Source: Ketobacter sp964016105 (lineage in GTDB: Bacteria > Pseudomonadota > Gammaproteobacteria > Pseudomonadales > Ketobacteraceae). From it: a DNA stretch of 64,000 nucleotides. The stretch is taken from the NCBI GenBank assembly GCA_964016105.1, contig CAXHEX010000002.1:322686-386685 (forward strand), written 5' to 3'. The notes under the pieces are model-generated. The model was given only the letters and a program-made list of their open reading frames with translations, did not search any database and was not told where the DNA came from. Below are positions 47,399 through 55,445 of this stretch, in pieces. The first letter of the stretch is position 1. Every line of letters begins with the position of its first letter. Position numbers and translations under genes: made by a program.

Positions 47399-48676
47399 AT
47401 GGCGTTTGAACCGAACCCAATAATTGCAATCATTGGACTGGGCTATGTTGGCCTTCCACTTGCCGTGGAATTCGGCAAGCAGATGCGCGTAATCGGATAC
47501 GATATAAACGCCAAGCGCGTAGGTGAATTACAACAAGGGATCGATAGCACCCTGGAAATTGACAAATCGGAAATGGCTCAGGCCAGCTCATTACGGTTTA
47601 CAACAGAGCTTGCTGATTTAAAGCCAGCTCAGCTATACATTGTCACTGTCCCCACACCGGTAGACCAACATCACCGCCCAAACTTGGACCCTTTAAAATC
47701 TGCCAGCAAAATGGTGGGGGAAGTGATCCAGCCTGGGGACATTGTCATTTTCGAATCCACTGTCTACCCCGGGTGCACCGAGGAAGTGTGCGTGCCCCTG
47801 ATTGAGGAAGCGTCCGGGCTGAAATATAACCGGGATTTCTATGCTGGCTACAGCCCAGAAAGAATTAACCCCGGCGACAAACAACACCGGGTGAACAATA
47901 TAGTTAAAGTCACTTCCGGCTCAACCCCTGAAAGCGCGGATTACATCGACACCATTTATAAGAAAATCGTCACCGCCGGCACCCACAAAGCCAGTTCTAT
48001 TGCAGTGGCCGAAGCGGCCAAGGTAATAGAGAATACCCAGCGGGACGTTAATATCGCTCTGGTAAACGAGCTTGCCCTCATTTTTAACAAGCTGAATATC
48101 GATACCGAAGAAGTCCTGCTTGCCGCAGGCAGCAAATGGAATTTCCTGCCATTTCGTCCCGGCCTGGTTGGCGGCCATTGCATCAGCGTTGACCCTTACT
48201 ATCTAACCTACAAAGCGCAAGCTATCGGCTATCACCCAGAGGTGATACTGAGCGGACGAAGAATCAACGACAATATGGGCACCTATGTGGCTGAGACTGT
48301 GGTTAAACTGATGACCCAGAAACGCATACATGTGGTGGGATCCAGAATTTTGGTAATGGGCCTAACCTTTAAAGAGAATTGCCCCGACCTGCGCAATACC
48401 CGCGCAATCGACATCATCAATGAGTTGGAAACCTATAACGCTCAAATAGATGTCTACGACCCCTGGGCGGATCCAGCTCAAGCCAAAGAAGAGCACGGAT
48501 TGGAGTTGGTGAACGAACCTCTGGCGGGCACCTATGATGCAATCATCATATGCGTCCGACACCATCAGTTTATTGAGATGGGCGCGAAACAAATTCGAGC
48601 CCTCGGTAAAGCCAGCTCAATACTCTACGACATCAAATACACTTTTCCCAGACAGGATGTGGATGCCAGGCTTTAG
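47399..48676 (+). CDS. UDP-N-acetylhexosamine 6-dehydrogenase (WbpA/TviB type)
   Basis: A 425-residue nucleotide-sugar dehydrogenase oxidising C6 of a UDP-sugar to a uronic acid, supplying an acidic EPS building block. The Rossmann motif is IIGLGYVGLPLAVEFGK. Other motifs are VPTPVD, ESTVYPGCTEE, YSPERINPGDKQH, EAAKVIENTQRDVNIALVNE, and the catalytic Cys in GLVGGHCISVDPYYL near residue 260. The YSPERINPGD and NTQRDVNIAL variants resemble the UDP-GlcNAc/GalNAc-type (WbpA, TviB) rather than UDP-glucose dehydrogenases. AAGGA is 8 nt before the ATG. It is divergent from the EPS operon and probably coregulated. Confidence 0.93.
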   Translation: MAFEPNPIIAIIGLGYVGLPLAVEFGKQMRVIGYDINAKRVGELQQGIDSTLEIDKSEMAQASSLRFTTELADLKPAQLYIVTVPTPVDQHHRPNLDPLKSASKMVGEVIQPGDIVIFESTVYPGCTEEVCVPLIEEASGLKYNRDFYAGYSPERINPGDKQHRVNNIVKVTSGSTPESADYIDTIYKKIVTAGTHKASSIAVAEAAKVIENTQRDVNIALVNELALIFNKLNIDTEEVLLAAGSKWNFLPFRPGLVGGHCISVDPYYLTYKAQAIGYHPEVILSGRRINDNMGTYVAETVVKLMTQKRIHVVGSRILVMGLTFKENCPDLRNTRAIDIINELETYNAQIDVYDPWADPAQAKEEHGLELVNEPLAGTYDAIIICVRHHQFIEMGAKQIRALGKASSILYDIKYTFPRQDVDARL

Positions 48677-48683
48677 ATTCACA

Positions 48684-49409
48684 CTAATTGGAAAAACGCC
48701 GCTTCAGGGGTTTAATGTGCATGCTTGCAAGAATATCCTCAGCTTTGTTCATTCGCGAATGGTTCTTGAATGGACCCACCATAACCCGAAACCATACGCC
48801 ACCGTAAGCGGATTGTGACTCATTGAAGGATGCATTCATATTCAGTTTGCGAAGCTTGCTGACCAATCTCTCAGCTTCTGCTCGACTTTTTAGTGACGCG
48901 GCCTGAAGAATATACTGAGCTTGTGACTTGATCTTGTCTTCTTCGGTAAAGTAGACGCCTTTTTGCACAGGAACCTGCCAATGACTGGAAGAAAGCGATT
49001 CATAAAACACATACTCCTGTTCTTCATGGGCTGGAGTTGACACTTGCTCCTTTAACTCAGGCGCCTGCTCCGCCACTTTAGCTACTGCATCAACTTCCAC
49101 TGCGGAAACCACGTTTTCCACAGCCTCGTCGCTTTCCGTTTCTCTGTGTTGTGTTTCACTTTGGTTTTGATCGTCGAAGGAACTTTGCTGCATTCCAGAA
49201 GCCAAGTACTCCAGGGCCTCTGCCTCCCCCGGACTGAACTCCACCAACCCATCGTTACTGTTCATCCGCACAATAAAAGCAAAACCCGCTACCAAAACCA
49301 ACAATAACGGCCAGCCGAGTCTGAACCGGCTTCTACTCGGTGCAACCGGCACTTGCTTTATATCCGCTTCCTTCACCTGTCGCGGCAAGGTGGCAAAATC
49401 GTGGATCAT
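48684..49409 (-). CDS. SPOR-domain membrane protein
   Basis: A 241-residue bitopic inner-membrane protein. A basic cytoplasmic N-terminus (SRSRFRLGW) precedes one membrane helix (PLLLVLVAGFAFIV, near residues 37-52). A 110-residue acidic, low-complexity periplasmic linker rich in E/V/S follows. The C-terminal SPOR domain is about 75 residues (YILQAASLKSRAEAERLVSKL...YGGVWFRVMVGPFKN), of the kind that binds denuded peptidoglycan at division septa. I take ATG 49409 over a TTG 48 bp upstream. FtsN-like by architecture, but a specific orthologue cannot be claimed. It ends 8 bp from the convergent UDP-sugar dehydrogenase. Confidence 0.85.
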   Translation of the reverse strand: MIHDFATLPRQVKEADIKQVPVAPSRSRFRLGWPLLLVLVAGFAFIVRMNSNDGLVEFSPGEAEALEYLASGMQQSSFDDQNQSETQHRETESDEAVENVVSAVEVDAVAKVAEQAPELKEQVSTPAHEEQEYVFYESLSSSHWQVPVQKGVYFTEEDKIKSQAQYILQAASLKSRAEAERLVSKLRKLNMNASFNESQSAYGGVWFRVMVGPFKNHSRMNKAEDILASMHIKPLKRRFSN

Positions 49410-49757
49410 ATTTTGTGAATCAAATCCCAACAACGAAGTGTGGCAACGATTGCTCAATCATCGACCAAAAAACAACTGGATAAACTTTACTATAGACTAA
49501 CGGGTGCCCAACCACACAATTATTCTCAAATTTTGAGTGTGTTACAACCGGGATTTGTCTTGATCGTGAGAATTTAGCTGTAACTCACCTTTTAACACCG
49601 TATTCCATCACATTATTAGCATTCTTGTGACACAAAGCTGGAACTTCGGAAGCGAGATCATTGTCTTTTGAAGAGCAATTGTCACTGAAACATTGAACCC
49701 CGATGGCTTAAGGTGAATAATGCCCGGGAACAAACTTGAGTAATTTAGGATACTTTC
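49410..49757. other. Intergenic region upstream of yfaZ-like gene
   Basis: About 350 bp between divergent SPOR and YfaZ-like genes. No supportable ORF. CTCAAATTTTGAG at 49525-49537 is a 13-bp palindrome with a single central base, a possible operator. AGGA lies 8 nt before the YfaZ ATG. No clear sigma-70 promoter pair was found. Confidence 0.5.
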
Positions 49758-50324
49758 ATGCGCCACAACCTCAACCGCCTGATATTGGTTACATCATTGC
49801 TGTTCGCCAGCTCTCACCTCTATTCCCACACTCTGGACTTGAGTTTGAACAACAAAGCCGTATTTTTGGATTGGACCACTCAGCTACCGGATACTGAACT
49901 GAACCTGGGTGCGGGCGTGCTTCACCACCAGGACAATGGCGACGTTTATTTCGCAAATATTTTCGTAGCTGATAACGTGAACAAGCAGGCAGCCATCCTC
50001 GCCGGTGTTGGTGGCAGGGTGTACTACATGGATGCCGATAAGACAGACGACAGTGGCACAGCTGTGGGCCTGGGGGGATTCATCAACTGGGAAATACCCA
50101 CGGTACCCAATCTCAGTCTTCGTTCAGATTTCTACTACGCTCCGGACGTACTGTCCTTTGATGAAGTAGAGAGATACCTGGATTTCTCTGCTCGAGTTCA
50201 ATATCGCATCATTGAGCAAGCATGGCTCTACGTGGGGTACAGGAATGCAGAGATAAAGCCCACCCAAGGATCTAACCAGACTATGGATGAGGGCGGCCAC
50301 CTGGGTTTGATGCTTTGGTTCTAG
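49758..50324 (+). CDS. YfaZ-family outer-membrane protein
   Basis: A 188-residue YfaZ-type outer-membrane barrel. The signal peptide is MRHNLNRLILVTSLLFASSHLYS. The mature protein begins HTLDLSLNNKAVFLDW and continues with strands including TELNLGAGVLHHQDNGDVYF, GGRVYYMD, AVGLGGFINWEIP, LSLRSDFYYAPDVLSFDEVERY (the conserved YfaZ segment), YRIIEQAWLYVGYRNAEI and terminal LMLWF. Function of the family is unknown. It lies 74 bp upstream of the TpsA-like gene and may share its transcript. Confidence 0.85.
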   Translation: MRHNLNRLILVTSLLFASSHLYSHTLDLSLNNKAVFLDWTTQLPDTELNLGAGVLHHQDNGDVYFANIFVADNVNKQAAILAGVGGRVYYMDADKTDDSGTAVGLGGFINWEIPTVPNLSLRSDFYYAPDVLSFDEVERYLDFSARVQYRIIEQAWLYVGYRNAEIKPTQGSNQTMDEGGHLGLMLWF

Positions 50325-50398
50325 AAGGCACTTTCCCTGATTACAATAAGTAACCAAGCTTAATAGACGGCTCACTGGATGGCGTTTACACTTCATAG

Positions 50399-51547
50399 AT
50401 GGAACTTTCAATCGCCAAACTGCCGCCTGCTTTGAACTCGATTTCGTTTAAGGTTATGTTTTCCAGTAGCCTTATTCTGGCCTCTAACCTGGGTTATACC
50501 GCCCCGGTGGGGGACAATTCGAACATCGTATCCGGCAGCGGCAGTATCAGTGTCAACGGCACCAATACGCAAATTGACCAACTCAGTCAAAATATCGCCA
50601 TTGATTGGGATTCATTTAATATTAGTTCTGGTGAGAGCGTCACCTTTGCCCAGCCAAACAGTGATTCAATCGCCCTCAACAGGGATTTCTCTGGCAGCCC
50701 CAGCCAGCTATTCGGCAATCTTTCCGCCAATGGACATGTATTCCTATTAAACACAGCAGGAGTACTCATTGGATCAGGAGCCAGCCTCAATGTTGGCAGC
50801 CTTTTAGTATCCGATCTCAACCTCAGCGACCAAGCGACCCAAGAGTTTGGCGATGGCAGCGATGCGGGAACTTTGTCATTCACTGACGCTGACCTGGAAG
50901 CGGGTGGCATCACCGTCCTAGGTAGCATTAGCAGCGTTGGTGGCAACGGCATATCCCTGCTGGGTCAATATGTGCGGTTGGGCAGCGACATTCTCAGTAA
51001 TAATGGAAATATCACCATCAAAATTGGTGGCAGTGCGGTGTTGGTCACTGACCCAAATGGTCTCTATGGAATCGAATTGGCTGATCCCGTGGTCAACGAT
51101 ATATCACCCAGCGGTGAACTCTACGGTTACGTGGACAACCCAATGCTTATTCAAGCAATCAATGGCGACATCGTTCGTCACGTGCGCTATCAATCCAACC
51201 TGGAAATTGTACCGGTGGCGAACGAACCGGACAGCGGTAATGTTCGCATCCAGACTATCGCCGGACGCATCGTTAACCCCTTGATTGAATCTATTCCCGC
51301 CCCTTTGACTGTATCGCCCGAAGAGCAATCAGATGTGGACGACACCATCACTGACTCTCTGCACCAAGATGAAACTGAGCAGATATCTACTTTAGCCGGC
51401 GACACACCCAGATCAAGCAAATCTTCACTGGATAACTTGATGCAAGATTGCGTACCACAGGACCCATCCGATAGCGAGTGCCGCAAAAAAAATGCGATTA
51501 AACGCTACCTGGGAAGACTGCTCATCGGTGGCAGCCTGCCGGATTAA
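50399..51547 (+). CDS. Short TpsA-type exoprotein (two-partner secretion domain)
   Basis: A 382-residue secreted protein with an N-terminal two-partner-secretion (haemagglutination activity) domain: signal region to about residue 35, then ...GSGSISVNGTNTQIDQLSQ, IDWDSFNISSGESVTFAQPN, SPSQLFGNLSANGHVFLLNTAG, VLIGSGASLNVGSLLVSD. The usual NPNG is NTAG here. TpsA adhesins usually run to thousands of residues; this one stops after roughly the TPS domain plus a 70-residue acidic linker. The C-terminus has a Cys pair (CVPQDPSDSEC) and a basic end (KKNAIKRYLGRLLIGG). A Cys pair near the C-terminus is used as a retention hook by CdrA- and HMW1-type adhesins. The partner TpsB is at 53041, beyond an opposite-strand cyclase gene. 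Start ATG 50399 lacks a clear ribosome site; ATG 50456 is an alternative. Confidence 0.85.
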   Translation: MELSIAKLPPALNSISFKVMFSSSLILASNLGYTAPVGDNSNIVSGSGSISVNGTNTQIDQLSQNIAIDWDSFNISSGESVTFAQPNSDSIALNRDFSGSPSQLFGNLSANGHVFLLNTAGVLIGSGASLNVGSLLVSDLNLSDQATQEFGDGSDAGTLSFTDADLEAGGITVLGSISSVGGNGISLLGQYVRLGSDILSNNGNITIKIGGSAVLVTDPNGLYGIELADPVVNDISPSGELYGYVDNPMLIQAINGDIVRHVRYQSNLEIVPVANEPDSGNVRIQTIAGRIVNPLIESIPAPLTVSPEEQSDVDDTITDSLHQDETEQISTLAGDTPRSSKSSLDNLMQDCVPQDPSDSECRKKNAIKRYLGRLLIGGSLPD

Positions 51548-51556
51548 CACCAAACA

Positions 51557-52771
51557 TCACGCTTCCTTGTAAAGCTTATAGTTGCTGCGCCCTGCGTCCT
51601 TAGCTTGATACAGCGCTACGTCAGCACGCTTCATAATGGAGCTAACATTGTCATTTCCACTGGAAATCGCGATCCCCATACTGGAGGAAAACGAAAGCTG
51701 CTTGCCAGCAAGAATCAGGGGCTCTGCGAATTTTTCAAGGATTGCCTGGGCCGTTTGTTCCAAATCCGTCTCAGCCACCGATACCTGTAACACGGTAAAC
51801 TCATCACCACCTAAACGAAACGCAGTGGCAGTGCTTGGAAGCGAGGCATCCAGTCGTTTCGCTGCCGCTTTCAACAGCAGATCACCTATGTCGTGGCCTA
51901 ACTCATCATTCACCACCTTGAATTTATCCAAATCCAGAAAAATGAGCCCCATTCTTTCACCACTGCGCCTTGCATTTTCAAGCGCGAACACGAGACGCTC
52001 GCTGAACATACGTCGGTTAGCCAGCTTAGTGAGAGGGTCATAATAAGCCAGCCGGGTGAGCTCTTCTTTATCTGCTTCAATTTTGTTCAGCATGGAGTTA
52101 AATGCCGCAATCGCGTCCCCAATCTCATCTTCGTTGGTGGTCTTAGCCCGGATCGAGAAATTATTGTGCTCAGTGATTTTATTGGCCACATTACCCAACT
52201 CAACAATAGGCTCGTAAATGGCGCGCTGAAGCCTCTGAGTCATCAAAAAAGCCGTAATGAGCGACAAAATGAGAATGCCCACACTGAGTAATATTTGACT
52301 TTGGAGACGTCGGTCCAGATCAATAAGACTGGTTCTGACTATTACGGAACCAATAGACAACCCGTTTAAATCGATGGACTGATGCACCTCAAGGAATCCA
52401 TCTTCACTGAAATAGGCCCCTGACTTGGTCGGACTGTCGGGACACTGACTCTGTTCCGTTTGCTGACGGGAAACCTCCGAAAAAATCACCCCATTTACGT
52501 CGTACATGCAGGCGACCACAACGGATTCACGCACCAGGAGAGAACTTAAGTTATCTTTTGCCCGAATTTGATCACGAAAACTTAGGGCAGCCGCACTCCG
52601 GGAAGCAATGACCCTGGCCAGTATGGAAAGCTCCTCCGCCAGGATCTCCTTTTGCTTAATTCTATCCAAGGTCAATACACCAAATCCGGTGAACAGCAGG
52701 CCAATGGTACTGGTGAGTAACACGACCACAATCAGCTTGGACTTAATGTTTAACTTTCGAAAATTCATCAT
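51557..52771 (-). CDS. YfiN/TpbB-like membrane diguanylate cyclase
   Basis: A 404-residue inner-membrane cyclase making c-di-GMP. Layout: TM1 near residues 13-33 (LIVVVLLTSTIGLLFTGFGVL), a CHASE8-like periplasmic domain to about 150 (EILAEELSILARVIASRSAAALSFRDQ), TM2 near 158-177, HAMP, and a GGDEF domain from about 240 with an intact active site (FRLGGDEFTVL). No RxxD inhibitory site is visible ahead of it. This is the architecture of YfiN, whose periplasmic domain is held off by YfiR in Pseudomonas. A YfiR-like gene lies 1.9 kb away at 54678. It sits on the opposite strand between tpsA and tpsB. Confidence 0.92.
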   Translation of the reverse strand: MMNFRKLNIKSKLIVVVLLTSTIGLLFTGFGVLTLDRIKQKEILAEELSILARVIASRSAAALSFRDQIRAKDNLSSLLVRESVVVACMYDVNGVIFSEVSRQQTEQSQCPDSPTKSGAYFSEDGFLEVHQSIDLNGLSIGSVIVRTSLIDLDRRLQSQILLSVGILILSLITAFLMTQRLQRAIYEPIVELGNVANKITEHNNFSIRAKTTNEDEIGDAIAAFNSMLNKIEADKEELTRLAYYDPLTKLANRRMFSERLVFALENARRSGERMGLIFLDLDKFKVVNDELGHDIGDLLLKAAAKRLDASLPSTATAFRLGGDEFTVLQVSVAETDLEQTAQAILEKFAEPLILAGKQLSFSSSMGIAISSGNDNVSSIMKRADVALYQAKDAGRSNYKLYKEA

Positions 52772-53040
52772 ATACGCGAGAAAAGCTCTCTTGAAACGCG
52801 TCTAGAGTTTTAGGCATTTAAAAATTTATTCACATAAAATAACAATATCTATATGAGTTACTTAAACTTTTTTTTTCCAGGAACCTATACTAATGAAGTA
52901 TAAACAAATATCTCGTTTTATGTGGTAAATAAGTTATCAGTCGGCAGATTAAGCCATTATTTTGGGCAACACTCACGCTAAATATTATTAAAACCACCGT
53001 TTTTATTACACGACGGAGGGTTAAGCTCGGCTTTTTACTT

Positions 53041-54672
53041 TTGGTCGCAGCAACTTCAACCAGCCATCTCTACGGATACCCCGACGATGAGCTGGATGTG
53101 GAAACCGCACGTACGGGTCGCCCCTCTGTAGCGATCCCTCAAAGCAAATTTGAGCAACCCCAAAAAAATACCGTGGTAGATGGTAAAGTTCTTATCAAGC
53201 GCGTAGAACTCAAGGGTAAATCCCTTTTTCCAAAATACGGTGTAAACAAGCAGTATCTCAATCGCAAGCTTAATACGGCCTATAAAAAGCTGGAACCCTG
53301 GATGAGCATATCAGATATGCACTATCTGGCTGACACTCTTACCCTGGCCTATCAACAAAAAGGCCTCACCTTTAATCAGGTATTCGTGGTTCCTAGCGAA
53401 ATTGAAAATAACACACTGACACTGAATGTGCTCACTGGATCCATATCCGAGATCACGATAAAAAACAATAAACTTTACAAATCCAGCCAAATAAGGAAGT
53501 ACTTTACGCGCCTTTTAGGAAAGGTTGTTTACGAGCCAGACATCCAACAGGCAATGAAGGAAGGCAACCTCTTACCAGGGCTTAAGTTGTTTGGGTTTTT
53601 CTCCATGGGTGCTAACCCAGGCCAGGTTCGGCTGAATTTGCATGTGGTCAGCGAAACTCAACATGACTATAACCTGCGTTTTGACAACTACGGAGTCAAC
53701 AACACAGGAGTACATCGAATGATGGGGCACTACGTACAGAACAACGTAACGGGTAACAGTGATTCCCTGCAGGCCAACTTAATCCTGACCTCAGAAGTAG
53801 GAAATATCTTTGGCTCATTGATTTACAGCAGACCGTTGGACTCAAGCTCTCTGTTTGGTGCGTCAATTTCAACCAACCAGTTCGAGGTTAATGGTGAATT
53901 CGAACAATTGGGCTTAACCGGTCACCTGGCAACCGTGAGCACCTTCCACCAAAAACAGTTACTTCGGGAATCCAATGCCTTGGCGGATTTTAGCCAAGCA
54001 CTGAATTTCAAACACTCGGAAATTAGAAGCAACAGCGGCAGTGACGAAATTAATGCCCTGCTTTCACAAAATTCGGATTATTTCACCTACAGACCCAGCC
54101 TTAAAGCCACTGTTATATGGCCGTCGCAAACTCAAAAGCAGACTCTAACCGTAGCCTCCACTGTGGGCATGATAAGTAAGACAAACGAAGAGAATTTAGA
54201 CGATCTTATATTTCGTCTCGACGTGAACTATGATCATGAATACCGATGGAAAAAGGTTCCAAACCAAATGGTGACCTATTTGAACACCAGAATAAACTAT
54301 GCTCCCGGGAACCTGCCCTCATCGGAAAAAACCGTAATGACGGGCCCCTACGGAGTGAGAGCGTACAAACCTGCTCTATTCAGCGCAGATACAGTTTACA
54401 GTCTATCTCTGGAGCACACACTAAAATCCATGGACCCGACAGATAACCTATCAATGCTGCCGTTTGTTTTTTTGGATGGGGCATACGGTGAACAAAATCA
54501 TGGCGAACAACTCTCCGATAGCTTCTTCGGTGCAGGATTTGGTGTTAATTTCAACTTTTATAAAAAGTTGATTGGTAGCGTTACCGTAGGGGTACCATTT
54601 GGCTCGGACGCTGACAACCGAAGCGACGAAGATAGCGTGGTTGTCTATGGCAATATGACTTTGGAGTTCTAA
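53041..54672 (+). CDS. TpsB/FhaC-type outer-membrane two-partner secretion transporter
   Basis: Outer-membrane Omp85-superfamily transporter of the ShlB/FhaC/CdrB type that secretes a TpsA partner. POTRA-like domains cover about residues 50-210 (VLIKRVELKGKSLFPKYGV..., LTLAYQQKGLTFNQVFVVPSEIENNTLTLNVLTGSISEI), then a beta-barrel with the ShlB-family segment FDNYGVNNTGVHRM, ending in MTLEF. TTG 53041 is the only canonical start in frame, but it falls inside an evident signal peptide: upstream in-frame codons read RRRVKLGFLLLVAATSTSHLYG. The open frame reaches back to 52933, with no ATG, GTG or TTG. GGAGGG at 53015-53020 is not correctly spaced to any start. The true start is therefore unresolved. 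Confidence 0.88.
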   Translation: MVAATSTSHLYGYPDDELDVETARTGRPSVAIPQSKFEQPQKNTVVDGKVLIKRVELKGKSLFPKYGVNKQYLNRKLNTAYKKLEPWMSISDMHYLADTLTLAYQQKGLTFNQVFVVPSEIENNTLTLNVLTGSISEITIKNNKLYKSSQIRKYFTRLLGKVVYEPDIQQAMKEGNLLPGLKLFGFFSMGANPGQVRLNLHVVSETQHDYNLRFDNYGVNNTGVHRMMGHYVQNNVTGNSDSLQANLILTSEVGNIFGSLIYSRPLDSSSLFGASISTNQFEVNGEFEQLGLTGHLATVSTFHQKQLLRESNALADFSQALNFKHSEIRSNSGSDEINALLSQNSDYFTYRPSLKATVIWPSQTQKQTLTVASTVGMISKTNEENLDDLIFRLDVNYDHEYRWKKVPNQMVTYLNTRINYAPGNLPSSEKTVMTGPYGVRAYKPALFSADTVYSLSLEHTLKSMDPTDNLSMLPFVFLDGAYGEQNHGEQLSDSFFGAGFGVNFNFYKKLIGSVTVGVPFGSDADNRSDEDSVVVYGNMTLEF

Positions 54673-54677
54673 CTGCA

Positions 54678-55229
54678 ATGAGAATAATCCGATATATAGC
54701 CTGGTTAATGTGCATATTTTCCACCACGAGTTCCATTGCAGCCACTCGAGGTGATCTGGATCTAGCTAAGGAATACCAAGTTAAGGCTTTGTTCCTGTAC
54801 AATTTTGCCAATTTTGTTGAATGGCCAAGAGATGCGTTTAAGGATCAAGCCAGCTCACTAAAACTCTGCCTGTACGGCGCAGTCCCATTTGGTGAATTCC
54901 TTGATATCGTAAACGGGGTTAAAGTTAGAGACAGAAACCTAGAAGTTATTCGTACTACTGAATATAAAAAGATAGAGAGTGGATGCCACATCTTGTTTGT
55001 TGGTATTGAACATCATGAAGATTTAGATCAGTTTTTTAAACAGCTAAACCATCTATTTGTACTCTCCATTGGCAACACCGACGATTTTGCCCGTAAGGGT
55101 GGTGTAGTTAATATTTTGAGAACCACTGATCAAGCTCAGTTCGAAATTAACCTGTCGAAGGCCATTGAAAACGGGTTGTTGATAAGCTCAGACCTACTGA
55201 GTCTGGCGAGAATAATTAACGAGAGATAG
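54678..55229 (+). CDS. YfiR-family periplasmic regulator
   Basis: A 183-residue periplasmic protein of the YfiR (DUF4154) family. The signal peptide is MRIIRYIAWLMCIFSTTSSIAA. The family hallmark EYQVKALFLYNFANFVEWP follows, then LKLCLYGAVPFGEFLDIV, CHILFVG, LSIGNTDDFARKGGVVNI and INLSKAIENGLLISSDLLSLARII. In Pseudomonas YfiR binds and represses the diguanylate cyclase YfiN. Here a YfiN-like cyclase lies nearby on the other strand. It follows the TpsB stop by 5 bp, so it is co-transcribed with the transporter. Two Cys (in LKLCLYG and SGCHILF) could form a redox-sensitive bond as in YfiR. Confidence 0.9.
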   Translation: MRIIRYIAWLMCIFSTTSSIAATRGDLDLAKEYQVKALFLYNFANFVEWPRDAFKDQASSLKLCLYGAVPFGEFLDIVNGVKVRDRNLEVIRTTEYKKIESGCHILFVGIEHHEDLDQFFKQLNHLFVLSIGNTDDFARKGGVVNILRTTDQAQFEINLSKAIENGLLISSDLLSLARIINER

Positions 55230-55445
55230 TATAAAGATAACTAGTTAACTTATTCACAAATTCACTACATTTGGAATCAAACCGAAAACTTCAACCAAAC
55301 CAAACCATTCCCATGTAACCCTTTATATTTAAAGTACTTCTTATCTAGCCTAGTGAATTTGGTCAACTTTTCCCCGCCCTCCTCCCTGCTTGCAGCACAT
55401 CATTCTCTTTACTATTTTTATAAAAAACCTTTTCGAAATAAGAAG

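Noticed and set aside
52893..52928. ATG-initiated 11-codon peptide (MKYKQISRFMW) with AGGA upstream, before tpsB
   Set aside because: It ends in TAA and is in a different frame from tpsB with stops in both frames, so it cannot supply the missing start without a frameshift. A leader peptide is possible but unsupported.
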